Below are positions 45,541 to 53,563 of a stretch of 64,000 nt of DNA, piece after piece. The notes beneath the pieces were generated by a model. That model had not been told where the DNA came from. It was given only the letters and a program-made list of their open reading frames with translations, and did no database searches. How positions within the stretch are numbered: the first letter of the stretch is position 1; each line of letters begins with the position of its first letter. The stretch is taken from assembly GCA_019359175.1 (NCBI GenBank), contig JAHHHU010000004.1, forward strand, positions 248,001 through 312,000, written 5' to 3'. The stretch comes from Phormidium tanganyikae FI6-MK23. GTDB lineage: Bacteria > Cyanobacteriota > Cyanobacteriia > Leptolyngbyales > Leptolyngbyaceae. The position numbers were made by a program, and so were the translations under genes.

Positions 45541-46020
45541 CTAGTTTTGGCAGCGATCAAACACCCACATCGCGTCTAAGAGCATCGGGATATTGTTGGA
45601 GAAGTCTCTTCGATAGTCATAGTAGTGCGCTGCGCCTATTCCATTGATAAAAGCGTACTTAGGCACAGATGTCTCCCGTCCTGGCATGAAGGGAGCGGAG
45701 GTAAGATCGCTGTTGAAGAAATTAATCACAAAGAAGCCACTTGGGTTGTCGTTATTCCGCTTAGGGTCAATAAGAGAGATTGACCCGTACCCGTTGGCTT
45801 GGGTGAGATTAAATCGATAAATTACACCCTGTTTCGCCTGTTTGATGACAGCGCTGGCTCCATAAACAGCACGATTCTTAGGGGGTTGTCCAAATATCAA
45901 CTCGAATCCCTTTCCATTGACATCCCGATAAATGCTCTGAGTCAGTTTGCAGGATTGAGCGGCGGCGGGCAACGTGAATCCAATTGAGATGACCGTCGAA
46001 AGTGCGATTAACTTGTGCAT
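45541..46020 (-). CDS. Secreted hypothetical protein
   Basis: A 159-aa protein with a clear signal peptide (MHKLIALSTVISIGFTLPAAAQS). The mature part is beta-rich (CKLTQSIYRDVNGKGFELIFG, GVIYRFNLTQANGYGSISL) and ends CQN, with two cysteines that could form a disulfide. No family recognised. It could be a lysogeny cargo gene or a host gene next to the prophage. Confidence 0.6.
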   Translation of the reverse strand: MHKLIALSTVISIGFTLPAAAQSCKLTQSIYRDVNGKGFELIFGQPPKNRAVYGASAVIKQAKQGVIYRFNLTQANGYGSISLIDPKRNNDNPSGFFVINFFNSDLTSAPFMPGRETSVPKYAFINGIGAAHYYDYRRDFSNNIPMLLDAMWVFDRCQN

Positions 46021-46194
46021 CGGGTTTCAAACAAACTCACCGTATAAATTCTGCGTGATCTTTGGCTAGGGGTGACAGAATTTATACAGACTTATTGATT
46101 GTGAAGCTTATACTTCTAACAGGCAAAAACCTAGGCAGAGAGCAAAGATCAATTTTTATAATGACAACGCTCGACTAAAGCACGGGGTATCAAT

Positions 46195-46554
46195 GTGATG
46201 GCAAGGTTTTTAGCTAGTCTCTGCGGAGTAGGTGCGGCACTACTATGTGCGAGTGCGGCTCAAGCCGCTGATTATGAAATCGATTACCAGACGGTAGGAC
46301 TAACCCAAACTTTTCTTCTGGAACAGGGGCAAACAATTTATCAGGGGAGTAGAGCGGCTCCACCTAAACAAATGATTGCGACGGCTCTGAAGAATTACTG
46401 TACGGCACGACAGGGAGAGGCAACTTATAACGAGCTTCGTCTTGCAGTCGCTACAACTATTTTTCCGTTATCCGCTGAGAGTCGCCCAGACCTCGATAAC
46501 TATTTCGCTTTAATCGCATTAGTCGCAAACTTGAAGGTGTGCCCGCCGCGTTGA
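46195..46554 (+). CDS. Secreted hypothetical protein
   Basis: A 119-aa protein that starts at GTG 46195 or, more likely, ATG 46198. It has a strong signal peptide (FLASLCGVGAALLCASAAQA), cleaved before ADYEIDYQ. Two cysteines remain in the mature part. It is the only plus-strand gene between the prophage and the tRNA fragment. Family unknown. Confidence 0.6.
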   Translation: MMARFLASLCGVGAALLCASAAQAADYEIDYQTVGLTQTFLLEQGQTIYQGSRAAPPKQMIATALKNYCTARQGEATYNELRLAVATTIFPLSAESRPDLDNYFALIALVANLKVCPPR

Positions 46555-46640
46555 GCGAGAGCAACCGGGAGCATCGGGCGAAATTAGGGCTTACTGGGAC
46601 AAATCAAGACCCTCTTAAAACAGTACCGCCGACGAATAAC

Positions 46641-46985
46641 CTACGTTGATTTACCGCTCTCAGCTTCTTTGGCTTCTTCGCTTTCGAGGTATTCGACAAA
46701 CTTATGAAAACTCGCGGTTAACTCAGGCTGCTCCCAATACTGAGGAATGAACATTTCCTGAAAGTTCATCAATTTCCGGCAGGCTTCATCGGTCGTGTAG
46801 TTTCTGATCCCATAAAGCGCCGTGGCGATCGCATTTCTAATAATGGGGTTCAATTTTTTCATCTGGGCATCGCTTAGATGCTCGCAATGAAAGTCTTCCA
46901 TTTCGTTGCGGACATATATGGCAATAATCATCGCCGTATTGATATCAACTTCTGATAACTGGCGGCGGCGCTTCTTCTTCGTCAT
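46641..46985 (-). CDS. Hypothetical protein
   Basis: A 114-aa, helical and acidic protein with a basic start (MTKKKRRRQLSEVDINTAMIIAIYVR). It has no recognised domain. Helices such as NPIIRNAIATALYGIRNY are well formed and the frame has good codon usage. The closest neighbour to the right is the tRNA fragment. Confidence 0.5.
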   Translation of the reverse strand: MTKKKRRRQLSEVDINTAMIIAIYVRNEMEDFHCEHLSDAQMKKLNPIIRNAIATALYGIRNYTTDEACRKLMNFQEMFIPQYWEQPELTASFHKFVEYLESEEAKEAESGKST

Positions 46986-47093
46986 GGCTGAGTATCCGTT
47001 GGGATCAGACTCATTCTAGGGGGTCGGATCTTCGGATTCAACTGGGATTCGAGCGCGGATTTTGGCGATCCTGTGGCTCTCTTTCTTAGAGTG

Positions 47094-47160
47094 GGGTCAC
47101 TTTTCTGGACTAAATTTGGACTAAAAAAGGGTAGGATGTCTTACAAGTGACCCTACCCTT
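47094..47160 (-). terminator. Overlapping hairpins, one terminator-like on the minus strand
   Basis: AAGGGTAGG (47127-47135) pairs with CCTACCCTT (47152-47160). Read on the minus strand, this 9-bp stem is followed by six T, a good intrinsic terminator placed after the tRNA-Pro fragment. A second 9-bp pair, GGGTCACTT (47094-47102) with AAGTGACCC (47145-47153), shares two bases with it, so the two stems compete. Such mutually exclusive stems can act as attenuators, but chance or decay is possible. Confidence 0.55.
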
Positions 47161-47211
47161 CAGAATATTCTGTTTTATTTAGTCAAGATTGCGACGAGAT
47201 TACGAGAGTCA

Positions 47212-47265
47212 ACTGCGGCATCCTGCTCCCAAAGCAGGCGCGCTACCAAGCTGCGCTACATCCCG
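47212..47265 (-). pseudogene. Truncated tRNA-Pro(UGG) gene
   Basis: Reading the minus strand from 47265: acceptor 5' strand CGGGATG, D-arm GCGCAGCTTGGTAGCGC, anticodon arm CCTGCTTTGGGAGCAGG (anticodon TGG) and the start of the T-arm (GCAG). The T-loop (GTTCGAATC) and the 3' acceptor strand (CATCCCG) are absent: the sequence diverges after GCCGCAG into unrelated DNA. About 20 of 74 nt are missing, so it cannot be functional. The break points toward the prophage, the 3' side where phages integrate. Confidence 0.75.
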
Positions 47266-47321
47266 TAACTAGGTTTTAACAGTATAGCGCGATCGCACCA
47301 ATAAAAACTTTCAGAATAAGC

Positions 47322-47351
47322 AAGAGGGAGGCACAAAACCGCCTCCCTCTT
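47322..47351. terminator. Terminator-like hairpin after the ferrochelatase-family gene
   Basis: An 11-bp perfect stem, AAGAGGGAGGC (47322-47332) with GCCTCCCTCTT (47341-47351), and an 8-nt loop. It lies 13 bp past the stop of the minus-strand gene at 47365, between that gene and the tRNA fragment. The T-tract is weak on either strand. Confidence 0.6.
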
Positions 47352-47364
47352 TAGCATTCACCAA

Positions 47365-48519
47365 TTAATGATGGTGATGTACGTGGTCGTGGTCATGTCC
47401 GTGATCATGATGATGGTGAATTTCACCATGCACAGGAACAACGGATAGCGCTTGTTCTGATAAGAGCGATTCAATTTGCGGATCTGCCCAGTTTGCAACC
47501 ATTTTCAGAAATTCGGGATTGTCATTTACGCAAGGCATTCTTACGTATTTCACATCTGAATGTTTACGGTGCAGTTTCTCGATGATGTGTTCGACATCCA
47601 ACAGCGTTTCGTGGTTTTCAGTAGCAAAACCGATCGGCATAAACACGAGCGCTTTTGCACCGAGGTCGATCAAGTTCTTCCCAGCCAGATCTGCATTGGG
47701 TTGCGTCCATTCGATCAGCGGGGTTTGGTGATTCAACCAGCCAACCGAGATCAGTGGATACCGATCGATCAATCGATCGCGAACCTTGTCGTAAAGCGCT
47801 TGACTCTCTGTGATCCCGGAAGTGAATCCTTTTGCTTTGTGTGGGCATCCATGATTCATCAGAACAATGCCGATCTGAGATGGAAGACAGGTTTCAGCGA
47901 GATCAGATTGAATCTGTGCCTCGACTAAGTGCGCCATCAAATCGATATATTCAGGTCGATCGAAGAAGGAGGGAATATAGCGGGTTCCTTTCAACCAGTG
48001 TTCGCCATCATCGACTGAATTTGCCAAAGCCTTGTTCACTTGCTCGACCGCAATTCCACTGGTAAAGATGGAATCAACGACTAGCAAGGGATAAATCAAG
48101 ATTTTTGTGAATCCCTGCTCTTTCACGTCTGCCAACACTTGTTCGGGTAAAAACGGTTTGCAGAAGTTGAAGGCTTTGAAGACTTGAATGCGATCGCCCC
48201 ATTTTTCTTGTAATGCGGCTTCCACCCCTGCACGCTGCTGCTCAAAGATTGCGTTGTGCGGAGAAATGAATTGACCGTGCTGATGTCCCCACTCGTGTAG
48301 ATCAAAAATCGCCAAAAGCTTTGCCAAAGGCGGATAGACCCATGTTGGAACAGGCGCAAATTTTGCGGTAAGCAGGTTTAAAGCTTGTTCGTTGTAATTT
48401 GCAAAGTCTTCGTAGCTTTCGACCTCGCCATACCCCATCAACAGAACAGCAACTCTGTCTGAGTTTGAAGATGCCTGATGATGGTGAGTACGTTCGAGCT
48501 TTTCTGGAGTCGCGACCAC
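47365..48519 (-). CDS. Ferrochelatase-family protein with C-terminal histidine-rich tail
   Basis: A 384-aa protein. The N-terminal part has RVAVLLMGYGEVESYEDFANY and the C-terminal domain the family block LMNHGCPHKAKG (the HG.P motif that carries the metal-handling His in ferrochelatases) and PIGFATENHETLLDVEH. It thus belongs to the chelatase fold that inserts or handles metals in tetrapyrroles. The last 21 residues (from HGEIHHHHDHG) contain 13 histidines plus several aspartates, a metal-binding tail absent from ordinary HemH. The length is otherwise normal. I infer a metal-chelatase-like protein with its own metal reservoir, and cannot say whether it makes haem. Confidence 0.75.
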   Translation of the reverse strand: MVATPEKLERTHHHQASSNSDRVAVLLMGYGEVESYEDFANYNEQALNLLTAKFAPVPTWVYPPLAKLLAIFDLHEWGHQHGQFISPHNAIFEQQRAGVEAALQEKWGDRIQVFKAFNFCKPFLPEQVLADVKEQGFTKILIYPLLVVDSIFTSGIAVEQVNKALANSVDDGEHWLKGTRYIPSFFDRPEYIDLMAHLVEAQIQSDLAETCLPSQIGIVLMNHGCPHKAKGFTSGITESQALYDKVRDRLIDRYPLISVGWLNHQTPLIEWTQPNADLAGKNLIDLGAKALVFMPIGFATENHETLLDVEHIIEKLHRKHSDVKYVRMPCVNDNPEFLKMVANWADPQIESLLSEQALSVVPVHGEIHHHHDHGHDHDHVHHHH

Positions 48520-48626
48520 TATGTAAAACCCCTCGCTTTTATAAAATGTATCGGTTTCAGTCTAGCTTCAGGCTAACATCCCCTACGGGGGGAAGGAGCA
48601 GCCATTGAGATATTGTTACTTGAGCG

Positions 48627-49133
48627 ATGAAAATCTTAATTTGTCCAGGAATGCACTCGTCTGTGCTTACAGAGGGATTTATTGCCGGATTGCGGCGATC
48701 CCCAGAACTATTTTCGGTTTTTCCAGCCGATCAATATCCCTCTTACTCGCCTCACCACATTCTGAATTTCTTTGATTCCATCGATTCGGTTCTAATCATT
48801 GCGTTTAGTGCGGGAGTCGTGGGCGCGATTGCAACCGCAAGAATTTGGCAGCGTCAAGGAGTTCGGATCGCTGGATTCATTGCGATCGATGGTTGGGGCG
48901 TTCCTTTAGCTGGAGAGTTTCCGATTCATCGGGTGAGTCACGATCAATTTACGCATTGGAGTTCTTTAATGCTGGGCGGAAATGCAGCTCACTTCTACGC
49001 AGATCCCGCAGTTGATCACCTCACACTCTGGCATTCTCCCGAAACGGTCTTAGGAAGGATTGAACCCTCGAATCGTATTGTCAGTGCTGCAACTTTTATC
49101 GGTGAGTTGATTGAGCATTACACGCTAGATTGA
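48627..49133 (+). CDS. Alpha/beta-hydrolase-like protein
   Basis: A 168-aa protein with an elbow-like nucleophile motif (AFSAGVVGAIATA, Ser probable) after a strand-rich start (MKILICPGMHSSVLTEGF). A histidine lies near the end (LWHSPETV...). It resembles small alpha/beta hydrolases of cyanobacteria without known substrates. It stands alone, divergent from the histidine-tailed protein gene and upstream of ilvB. Confidence 0.55.
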   Translation: MKILICPGMHSSVLTEGFIAGLRRSPELFSVFPADQYPSYSPHHILNFFDSIDSVLIIAFSAGVVGAIATARIWQRQGVRIAGFIAIDGWGVPLAGEFPIHRVSHDQFTHWSSLMLGGNAAHFYADPAVDHLTLWHSPETVLGRIEPSNRIVSAATFIGELIEHYTLD

Positions 49134-49426
49134 AGTTAGGAATTCTAGACACGATTCAGCCCTTGGTCTAGGCTCAGAGCTTATTGAATTGATTAAGATT
49201 TTTCTGGTTGGTGACGAAATTTGAAGGAATGTCAAGATATTCTGACGCATCGATCGCGTCATTCGCTCTCAGATGCCTGGTATCGTGGGCATCTTGAAAA
49301 GATCCACTCATCATTCTCTCGACACGAATAGGGATTCAGTCCTACACTATATTCTTATCGCTTGCATCCTACGATACAAAAATCTTCCAACTTATCCAAT
49401 CGCGCGTACTCGAAGAGGTTACTCCA

Positions 49427-51265
49427 GTGCAGTTGCAGCAACGATCAGCAGTCCAACAGGTGACGGGTGCTTTTGCTTTAATCGATAGTCTTAGTCGCCA
49501 CGGTGTCCAACATATTTTCGGCTATCCTGGCGGAGCAATTCTGCCGATCTATGACGAGCTTTATCGGGCTGAACAAGCTGGAATTCTCAAGCACATTCTC
49601 GTGCGCCACGAACAGGGGGCAGCCCACGCAGCAGACGGATACGCCCGCGCGACTGGGAAAGTGGGAGTGTGTTTTGCAACTTCGGGGCCGGGTGCAACGA
49701 ACCTTGTCACTGGGATCGCAACCGCGCACATGGATTCGATTCCGGTGGTGATTGTAACAGGTCAAGTTCCGCGACCTGCGATCGGAAGCGATGCCTTCCA
49801 GGAAACGGACATTTACGGCATCACTTTACCGATCGTTAAACATTCCTACGTAGTGCGCGATCCGCGAGATATGGCGCGAATCGTTGCGGAAGCTTTCTAC
49901 ATCGCAAGTACCGGACGACCGGGGCCTGTTTTGATTGATGTGCCGAAAGATGTTGGTGTTGAACAGTTTGACTATGTTCCGGTTGATCCGGGATCGGTGC
50001 GATTGACGGGTTATCGTCCGACGATGAAAGGCAATCCGCGTCAGATTGGACAAGCATTGAAGCTGATTCGCCAGGCGCAACGTCCGCTGCTCTATGTCGG
50101 TGGCGGTGCGATCGCGGCAGACGCACACGCAGAAGTGAAAGAACTGGCAGAGCGTTTCAAATTGCCTGTGACCACAACGCTGATGGGAATCGGTGCATTT
50201 GATGAGCATCATCCGCTCTCGGTTGGAATGCTCGGAATGCACGGAACGGCTTACGCGAATTTTGCTGTAACCGAATGTGACTTGCTGATTGCAGTGGGGG
50301 CGCGATTTGACGATCGTGTCACTGGAAAGCTCGACGAGTTCGCTTCTCGCGCCAAGGTCATTCACATCGACATCGATCCGGCTGAAGTTGGAAAAGTTCG
50401 CTTACCGGATGTTCCGATCGTGGGTGATGTGAAACAGGTTCTCACCGATTTGTTAGAGCGCAGTACCGAAGAAAACGATCCCGCGAATCCGAATCAAACC
50501 GAAGCCTGGTTAGCGAGAGTCGATCGCTGGCGTGAAGATTATCCGCTGGTTGCACCTCAGTATCCAGGCGTGTTGTCTCCGCAAGAAGTGATTTTAGAAA
50601 TCGGACAGCAAGCCCCGAACGCTTACTACACCACTGATGTAGGACAGCATCAGATGTGGTCGGCTCAATTTCTCAAAAATGGCCCGCGCCGTTGGATTTC
50701 AAGCGCTGGACTGGGAACGATGGGCTTTGGAATGCCTGCGGCGATGGGTGCAAAAGTGGCGGTTCCTGATGAAGAAGTGATCTGTATCAGTGGCGATTCC
50801 AGCATTCAGATGAACATTCAAGAACTCGGAACTCTGGCGCAGTACGGCATCAATGTTAAAACCGTAATCATTAACAACGGTTGGCAAGGCATGGTGCGAC
50901 AGTGGCAAGAAGCCTTTTATGATGAGCGCTACTCGAATTCCAATATGCAGGTGGGAACACCTGATTTTGTCAAATTAGCAGAAGCGTTTGGCATCAAAGG
51001 AATGATCGTGGAAACGCGCGAAGAGTTGAAAGCTGCGATCGCGGAAATGATCGCTCATCCTGGTGCAGTCTTAATGGATGTGCGCGTGAAGAAGGATGAA
51101 AACTGTTATCCGATGGTTCCATCCGGTAAGAGCAATGCTCAAATGATCGGTCTACCTGAGCGGAAATTGCTAGAACGGGCAGCGGAAACGATCAACTGTA
51201 GAAACTGCGGTACAGAGAGCATTCCAACGAATAAATTCTGTCCGAACTGTGGAACGAAGTTCTAG
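49427..51265 (+). CDS. ilvB: Acetolactate synthase large subunit with C-terminal zinc-ribbon
   Basis: A 612-aa thiamine-diphosphate enzyme starting at a GTG behind AGAGG. Glu of the TPP-activating loop lies in [23 protein letters not shown], and the diphosphate/Mg site in [17 protein letters not shown]...[11 protein letters not shown]. It condenses two pyruvates to acetolactate (valine/leucine) or pyruvate with 2-oxobutyrate (isoleucine). The FAD-site region [15 protein letters not shown] is present. The final ~25 residues form two CxxC knuckles ([20 protein letters not shown]), a zinc ribbon not part of the classical enzyme. The regulatory subunit gene (ilvH/ilvN) is not here. Confidence 0.93.
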   Translation: MQLQQRSAVQQVTGAFALIDSLSRHGVQHIFGYPGGAILPIYDELYRAEQAGILKHILVRHEQGAAHAADGYARATGKVGVCFATSGPGATNLVTGIATAHMDSIPVVIVTGQVPRPAIGSDAFQETDIYGITLPIVKHSYVVRDPRDMARIVAEAFYIASTGRPGPVLIDVPKDVGVEQFDYVPVDPGSVRLTGYRPTMKGNPRQIGQALKLIRQAQRPLLYVGGGAIAADAHAEVKELAERFKLPVTTTLMGIGAFDEHHPLSVGMLGMHGTAYANFAVTECDLLIAVGARFDDRVTGKLDEFASRAKVIHIDIDPAEVGKVRLPDVPIVGDVKQVLTDLLERSTEENDPANPNQTEAWLARVDRWREDYPLVAPQYPGVLSPQEVILEIGQQAPNAYYTTDVGQHQMWSAQFLKNGPRRWISSAGLGTMGFGMPAAMGAKVAVPDEEVICISGDSSIQMNIQELGTLAQYGINVKTVIINNGWQGMVRQWQEAFYDERYSNSNMQVGTPDFVKLAEAFGIKGMIVETREELKAAIAEMIAHPGAVLMDVRVKKDENCYPMVPSGKSNAQMIGLPERKLLERAAETINCRNCGTESIPTNKFCPNCGTKF

Positions 51266-51285
51266 ATCACATTAAACGAGAGAGG

Positions 51286-51319
51286 GGAGGATAGTGCGAT
51301 CTCGCCATCCTCCTTTTTT
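51286..51319 (+). terminator. Intrinsic terminator after ilvB
   Basis: Stem GGAGGAT (51286-51292) with ATCCTCC (51307-51313), then six T. It lies 20 bp past the ilvB stop, and before the convergent inhibitor gene. Confidence 0.8.
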
Positions 51320-51324
51320 GTGCA

Positions 51325-51609
51325 TCAATGTGCCTGAACCCATTCGATGAGCGATCGCGCTTTTTCAGGCATATTCGTCTCGCTCAGTTCGATCGAATGA
51401 GTTAGACCATTCATCTCTACCGAGAGCGTGTACCCGAATCGATCAGGCTGTGGAGAAGCTTCAGAGATCGAGGTTAACTGAAAGAAATTCGAGTCTTTCA
51501 CCAATTGTTCAAGTTCTTGTGTTTCAGACGGGGAGAGCTCTTGAGCGTTGATCGCTTTTGTGATCATCAGCCCCGCGAATCCTCCACTTTGCTCAAGCGT
51601 GACGCGCAT
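51325..51609 (-). CDS. Emfourin-like protealysin inhibitor
   Basis: A 94-aa protein (MRVTLEQSGGFAGLMITKAINAQELSPSE...). It follows the M4 protease gene by 21 bp on the same strand. Emfourin, the protein inhibitor of protealysin in Serratia, has this size, start pattern (a short strand with GGFAG) and gene order. A bicistronic protease-inhibitor unit is the likely arrangement. It would protect the cell from, or set the threshold for, the protease. Confidence 0.75.
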   Translation of the reverse strand: MRVTLEQSGGFAGLMITKAINAQELSPSETQELEQLVKDSNFFQLTSISEASPQPDRFGYTLSVEMNGLTHSIELSETNMPEKARSLIEWVQAH

Positions 51610-51630
51610 TTTTTCTCTCCCTTTGCTAAA

Positions 51631-52698
51631 TTACATCACACCAACCGTTTTCCAAGCATTTTGAACCGCTTTCTGTTCGCCGCTGTTTGCACCGTATAGC
51701 TCACCTGCGATCAAGGAAGTGACCCGCGCCGCAGAACGGAAATTTGACGAGGGGCGCAATCGTTCGGTGAGTGCAATGTACCAAATCTTTCCAGCTTTCT
51801 CCCAGGCATAACCCCCGATCGCAGTTGCCGTAAGGTAGAACGCTCGATTTGGAATTCCAGAATTGATATGAACGCCACCATTGTCGGCTGTACCTGTGTA
51901 GAGACTTTTCATCTCCGCAGGCTGAGGATCTTTGCCAAGGACTTTATCGTCGTAGGCTGTTCCAGGAGCTTTCATCGATCGTAGTGCTTTCCCGTTTACT
52001 TTGGAAGTCAGCAAACCTTCTCCGATTAACCAATCTGCCTGATCAGCAGTTTGATTCAAAACCTTCTGCTTGATCAAACTGCCAAACACATCGGAAAAGG
52101 ATTCATTTAACGCTCCCGATTGTCCTCGGTAGATTAACGCCGCTTCATTTTGCGTTACACCATGCGTCAGTTCGTGTCCGATCACATCGATCGAGATTGT
52201 GAACCGATTAAACAATTCACCATCGCCATCGCCGTAAACCATCTGACTCCCGTTCCAAAAGGCGTTATTGTACTTCTGCCCATAGTGAACGGTGGAATCT
52301 AAGCGCATTCCAAATCCATCGATCGAATTTCGCTGAAAAATGTCTTTATAAAAATTGTAAGTGGCTCCCGAACCTTCATAAGCTTCATTCACTGCCACAT
52401 CGCTCGCTGCTGCTGCACCTTCACCCCGCACAATGTTACCGGGCAGTTCTGTTGCGCTTCCAGCGGTATAGATAGTACGACGTTTTTCATTTGCGGGAGC
52501 CATGAAGGTAACGCCTCCAACCGCATCCCGTCGTCCTCGAAACTGCTCCGAAGCGCGTAAATTCTGTAACGCCCAATCGCGCTGAGTTTCATTGCCGTTG
52601 ATGATAATGCGATCGGTCATATGGGGCGGCACAATGCAGCAAATTGGGCAGAGATGCTTACCGTTTGGACGACAGCGGTTTTGAGGACGTTTTTTCAT
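51631..52698 (-). CDS. Protealysin-like M4 (thermolysin family) metalloprotease
   Basis: A 355-aa protein. The short precursor (residues 1-30) has four cysteines and the PPHM motif of protealysin-type propeptides at 24-27. The catalytic domain has the zinc motif HELTH, the third ligand Glu in NESFSDVFG, and the NGGVHINSGIPNRAFY block. No signal peptide is visible. This matches the protealysin branch, which includes enzymes that act inside or leave the cell by non-classical ways. It is followed by the emfourin-like gene. It is likely to be a neutral endopeptidase. Confidence 0.87.
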   Translation of the reverse strand: MKKRPQNRCRPNGKHLCPICCIVPPHMTDRIIINGNETQRDWALQNLRASEQFRGRRDAVGGVTFMAPANEKRRTIYTAGSATELPGNIVRGEGAAAASDVAVNEAYEGSGATYNFYKDIFQRNSIDGFGMRLDSTVHYGQKYNNAFWNGSQMVYGDGDGELFNRFTISIDVIGHELTHGVTQNEAALIYRGQSGALNESFSDVFGSLIKQKVLNQTADQADWLIGEGLLTSKVNGKALRSMKAPGTAYDDKVLGKDPQPAEMKSLYTGTADNGGVHINSGIPNRAFYLTATAIGGYAWEKAGKIWYIALTERLRPSSNFRSAARVTSLIAGELYGANSGEQKAVQNAWKTVGVM

Positions 52699-52874
52699 AG
52701 CTCGATTGCTCCAAAAATTAAGAGGGTTATTCGACTTACTTGTGACGATCCACTTTAGACCAGCCTACAAACGAGTCCGTCTCTAACCACATTTTCTTTA
52801 GGAACTGTTTGGAAAATATGCGATTGTCAGCGTTTTACAGATTCTTAAGTTTCAGGCATCTGTAAACATTACAT

Positions 52875-53561
52875 TTAAGTTTTGTCATCGCTCATCAATC
52901 GCCCATCCTCCATGTAAACAATGCGATCGGCAATATCCAAGATCCGATTATCATGTGTGACTAGCAAAATTGTGCAGTGTTGCTCTTTTGCAAGTGTCTG
53001 CATTAGTTCGACCACATCCCGACCTGATTTCTTATCGAGTGCCGCAGTCGGTTCATCTGCAAGAACAATCTTTGGGTGACTAATCAAAGCGCGGGCGATC
53101 GCGACTCGTTGTTTTTGTCCGCCAGAGAGTCCCTCTGGGTAGTAATCTGCGCGATTTCCAAGTCCAACCGTTTCTAACATTGAAATCGCCATTGTGTCGA
53201 TGTCTTGATTGAGATATCGAGCGTGCAATTCTAGCGACATTCTGACATTCTGCTTTGCGGTTAAGAACGTCATTAGATTGTGTGCCTGGAAGATGTAGCC
53301 AATGTTTTTACGAAGTTGGGCGAGTTGTTGTTTGGTGGCTCCTCGAATTTGTCGATCGAGAATAGTTAAACTACCTTCTTGTGCAGATCGCAAGCCACCT
53401 AGAAGCGTTAACAATGTCGTTTTACCAGAACCAGAGGGCCCAGTCATAATCACAATCTCACCTGCACAGATATCAAGGTTGATATCAAACAGAACTTGCT
53501 TTTTCAAGCTGCCTTGACCGAAGTAATGATTGAGATCTTGGACAGAAATGACGGGTTTCAT
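52875..53561 (-). CDS. devA: DevA-family ABC transporter ATPase
   Basis: A 228-aa ATPase with Walker A GPSGSGKTTLL, signature LSGGQKQRVAIARAL and Walker B IVLADEPTAALD. It belongs to the MacB/LolD-like DevA subgroup. It is the last gene of the operon. With DevB and DevC homologues and an outer-membrane TolC-type channel it would drive export of a glycolipid or another hydrophobic compound across the envelope. Heterocyst glycolipid export is the textbook role of DevBCA in Anabaena, but many non-heterocystous species have such paralogues. Confidence 0.85.
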   Translation of the reverse strand: MKPVISVQDLNHYFGQGSLKKQVLFDINLDICAGEIVIMTGPSGSGKTTLLTLLGGLRSAQEGSLTILDRQIRGATKQQLAQLRKNIGYIFQAHNLMTFLTAKQNVRMSLELHARYLNQDIDTMAISMLETVGLGNRADYYPEGLSGGQKQRVAIARALISHPKIVLADEPTAALDKKSGRDVVELMQTLAKEQHCTILLVTHDNRILDIADRIVYMEDGRLMSDDKT

Positions 53562-53563
53562 CG

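Noticed and set aside
22151-47265. Integrase, repressor, holin or separate endolysin genes of the prophage
   Set aside because: None of the frames in this range or beside it shows such motifs; lytic domains are only seen fused to the hub protein.
49273-49488. 71-codon plus-strand frame upstream of ilvB as a leader peptide
   Set aside because: It overlaps the ilvB start in a different frame, lacks a ribosome-binding site and shows no run of branched-chain codons.
49478-50365. Minus-strand frames opposite ilvB (up to 179 codons)
   Set aside because: Arg/His/Ser-rich composition is typical of antisense shadows in a highly conserved gene.
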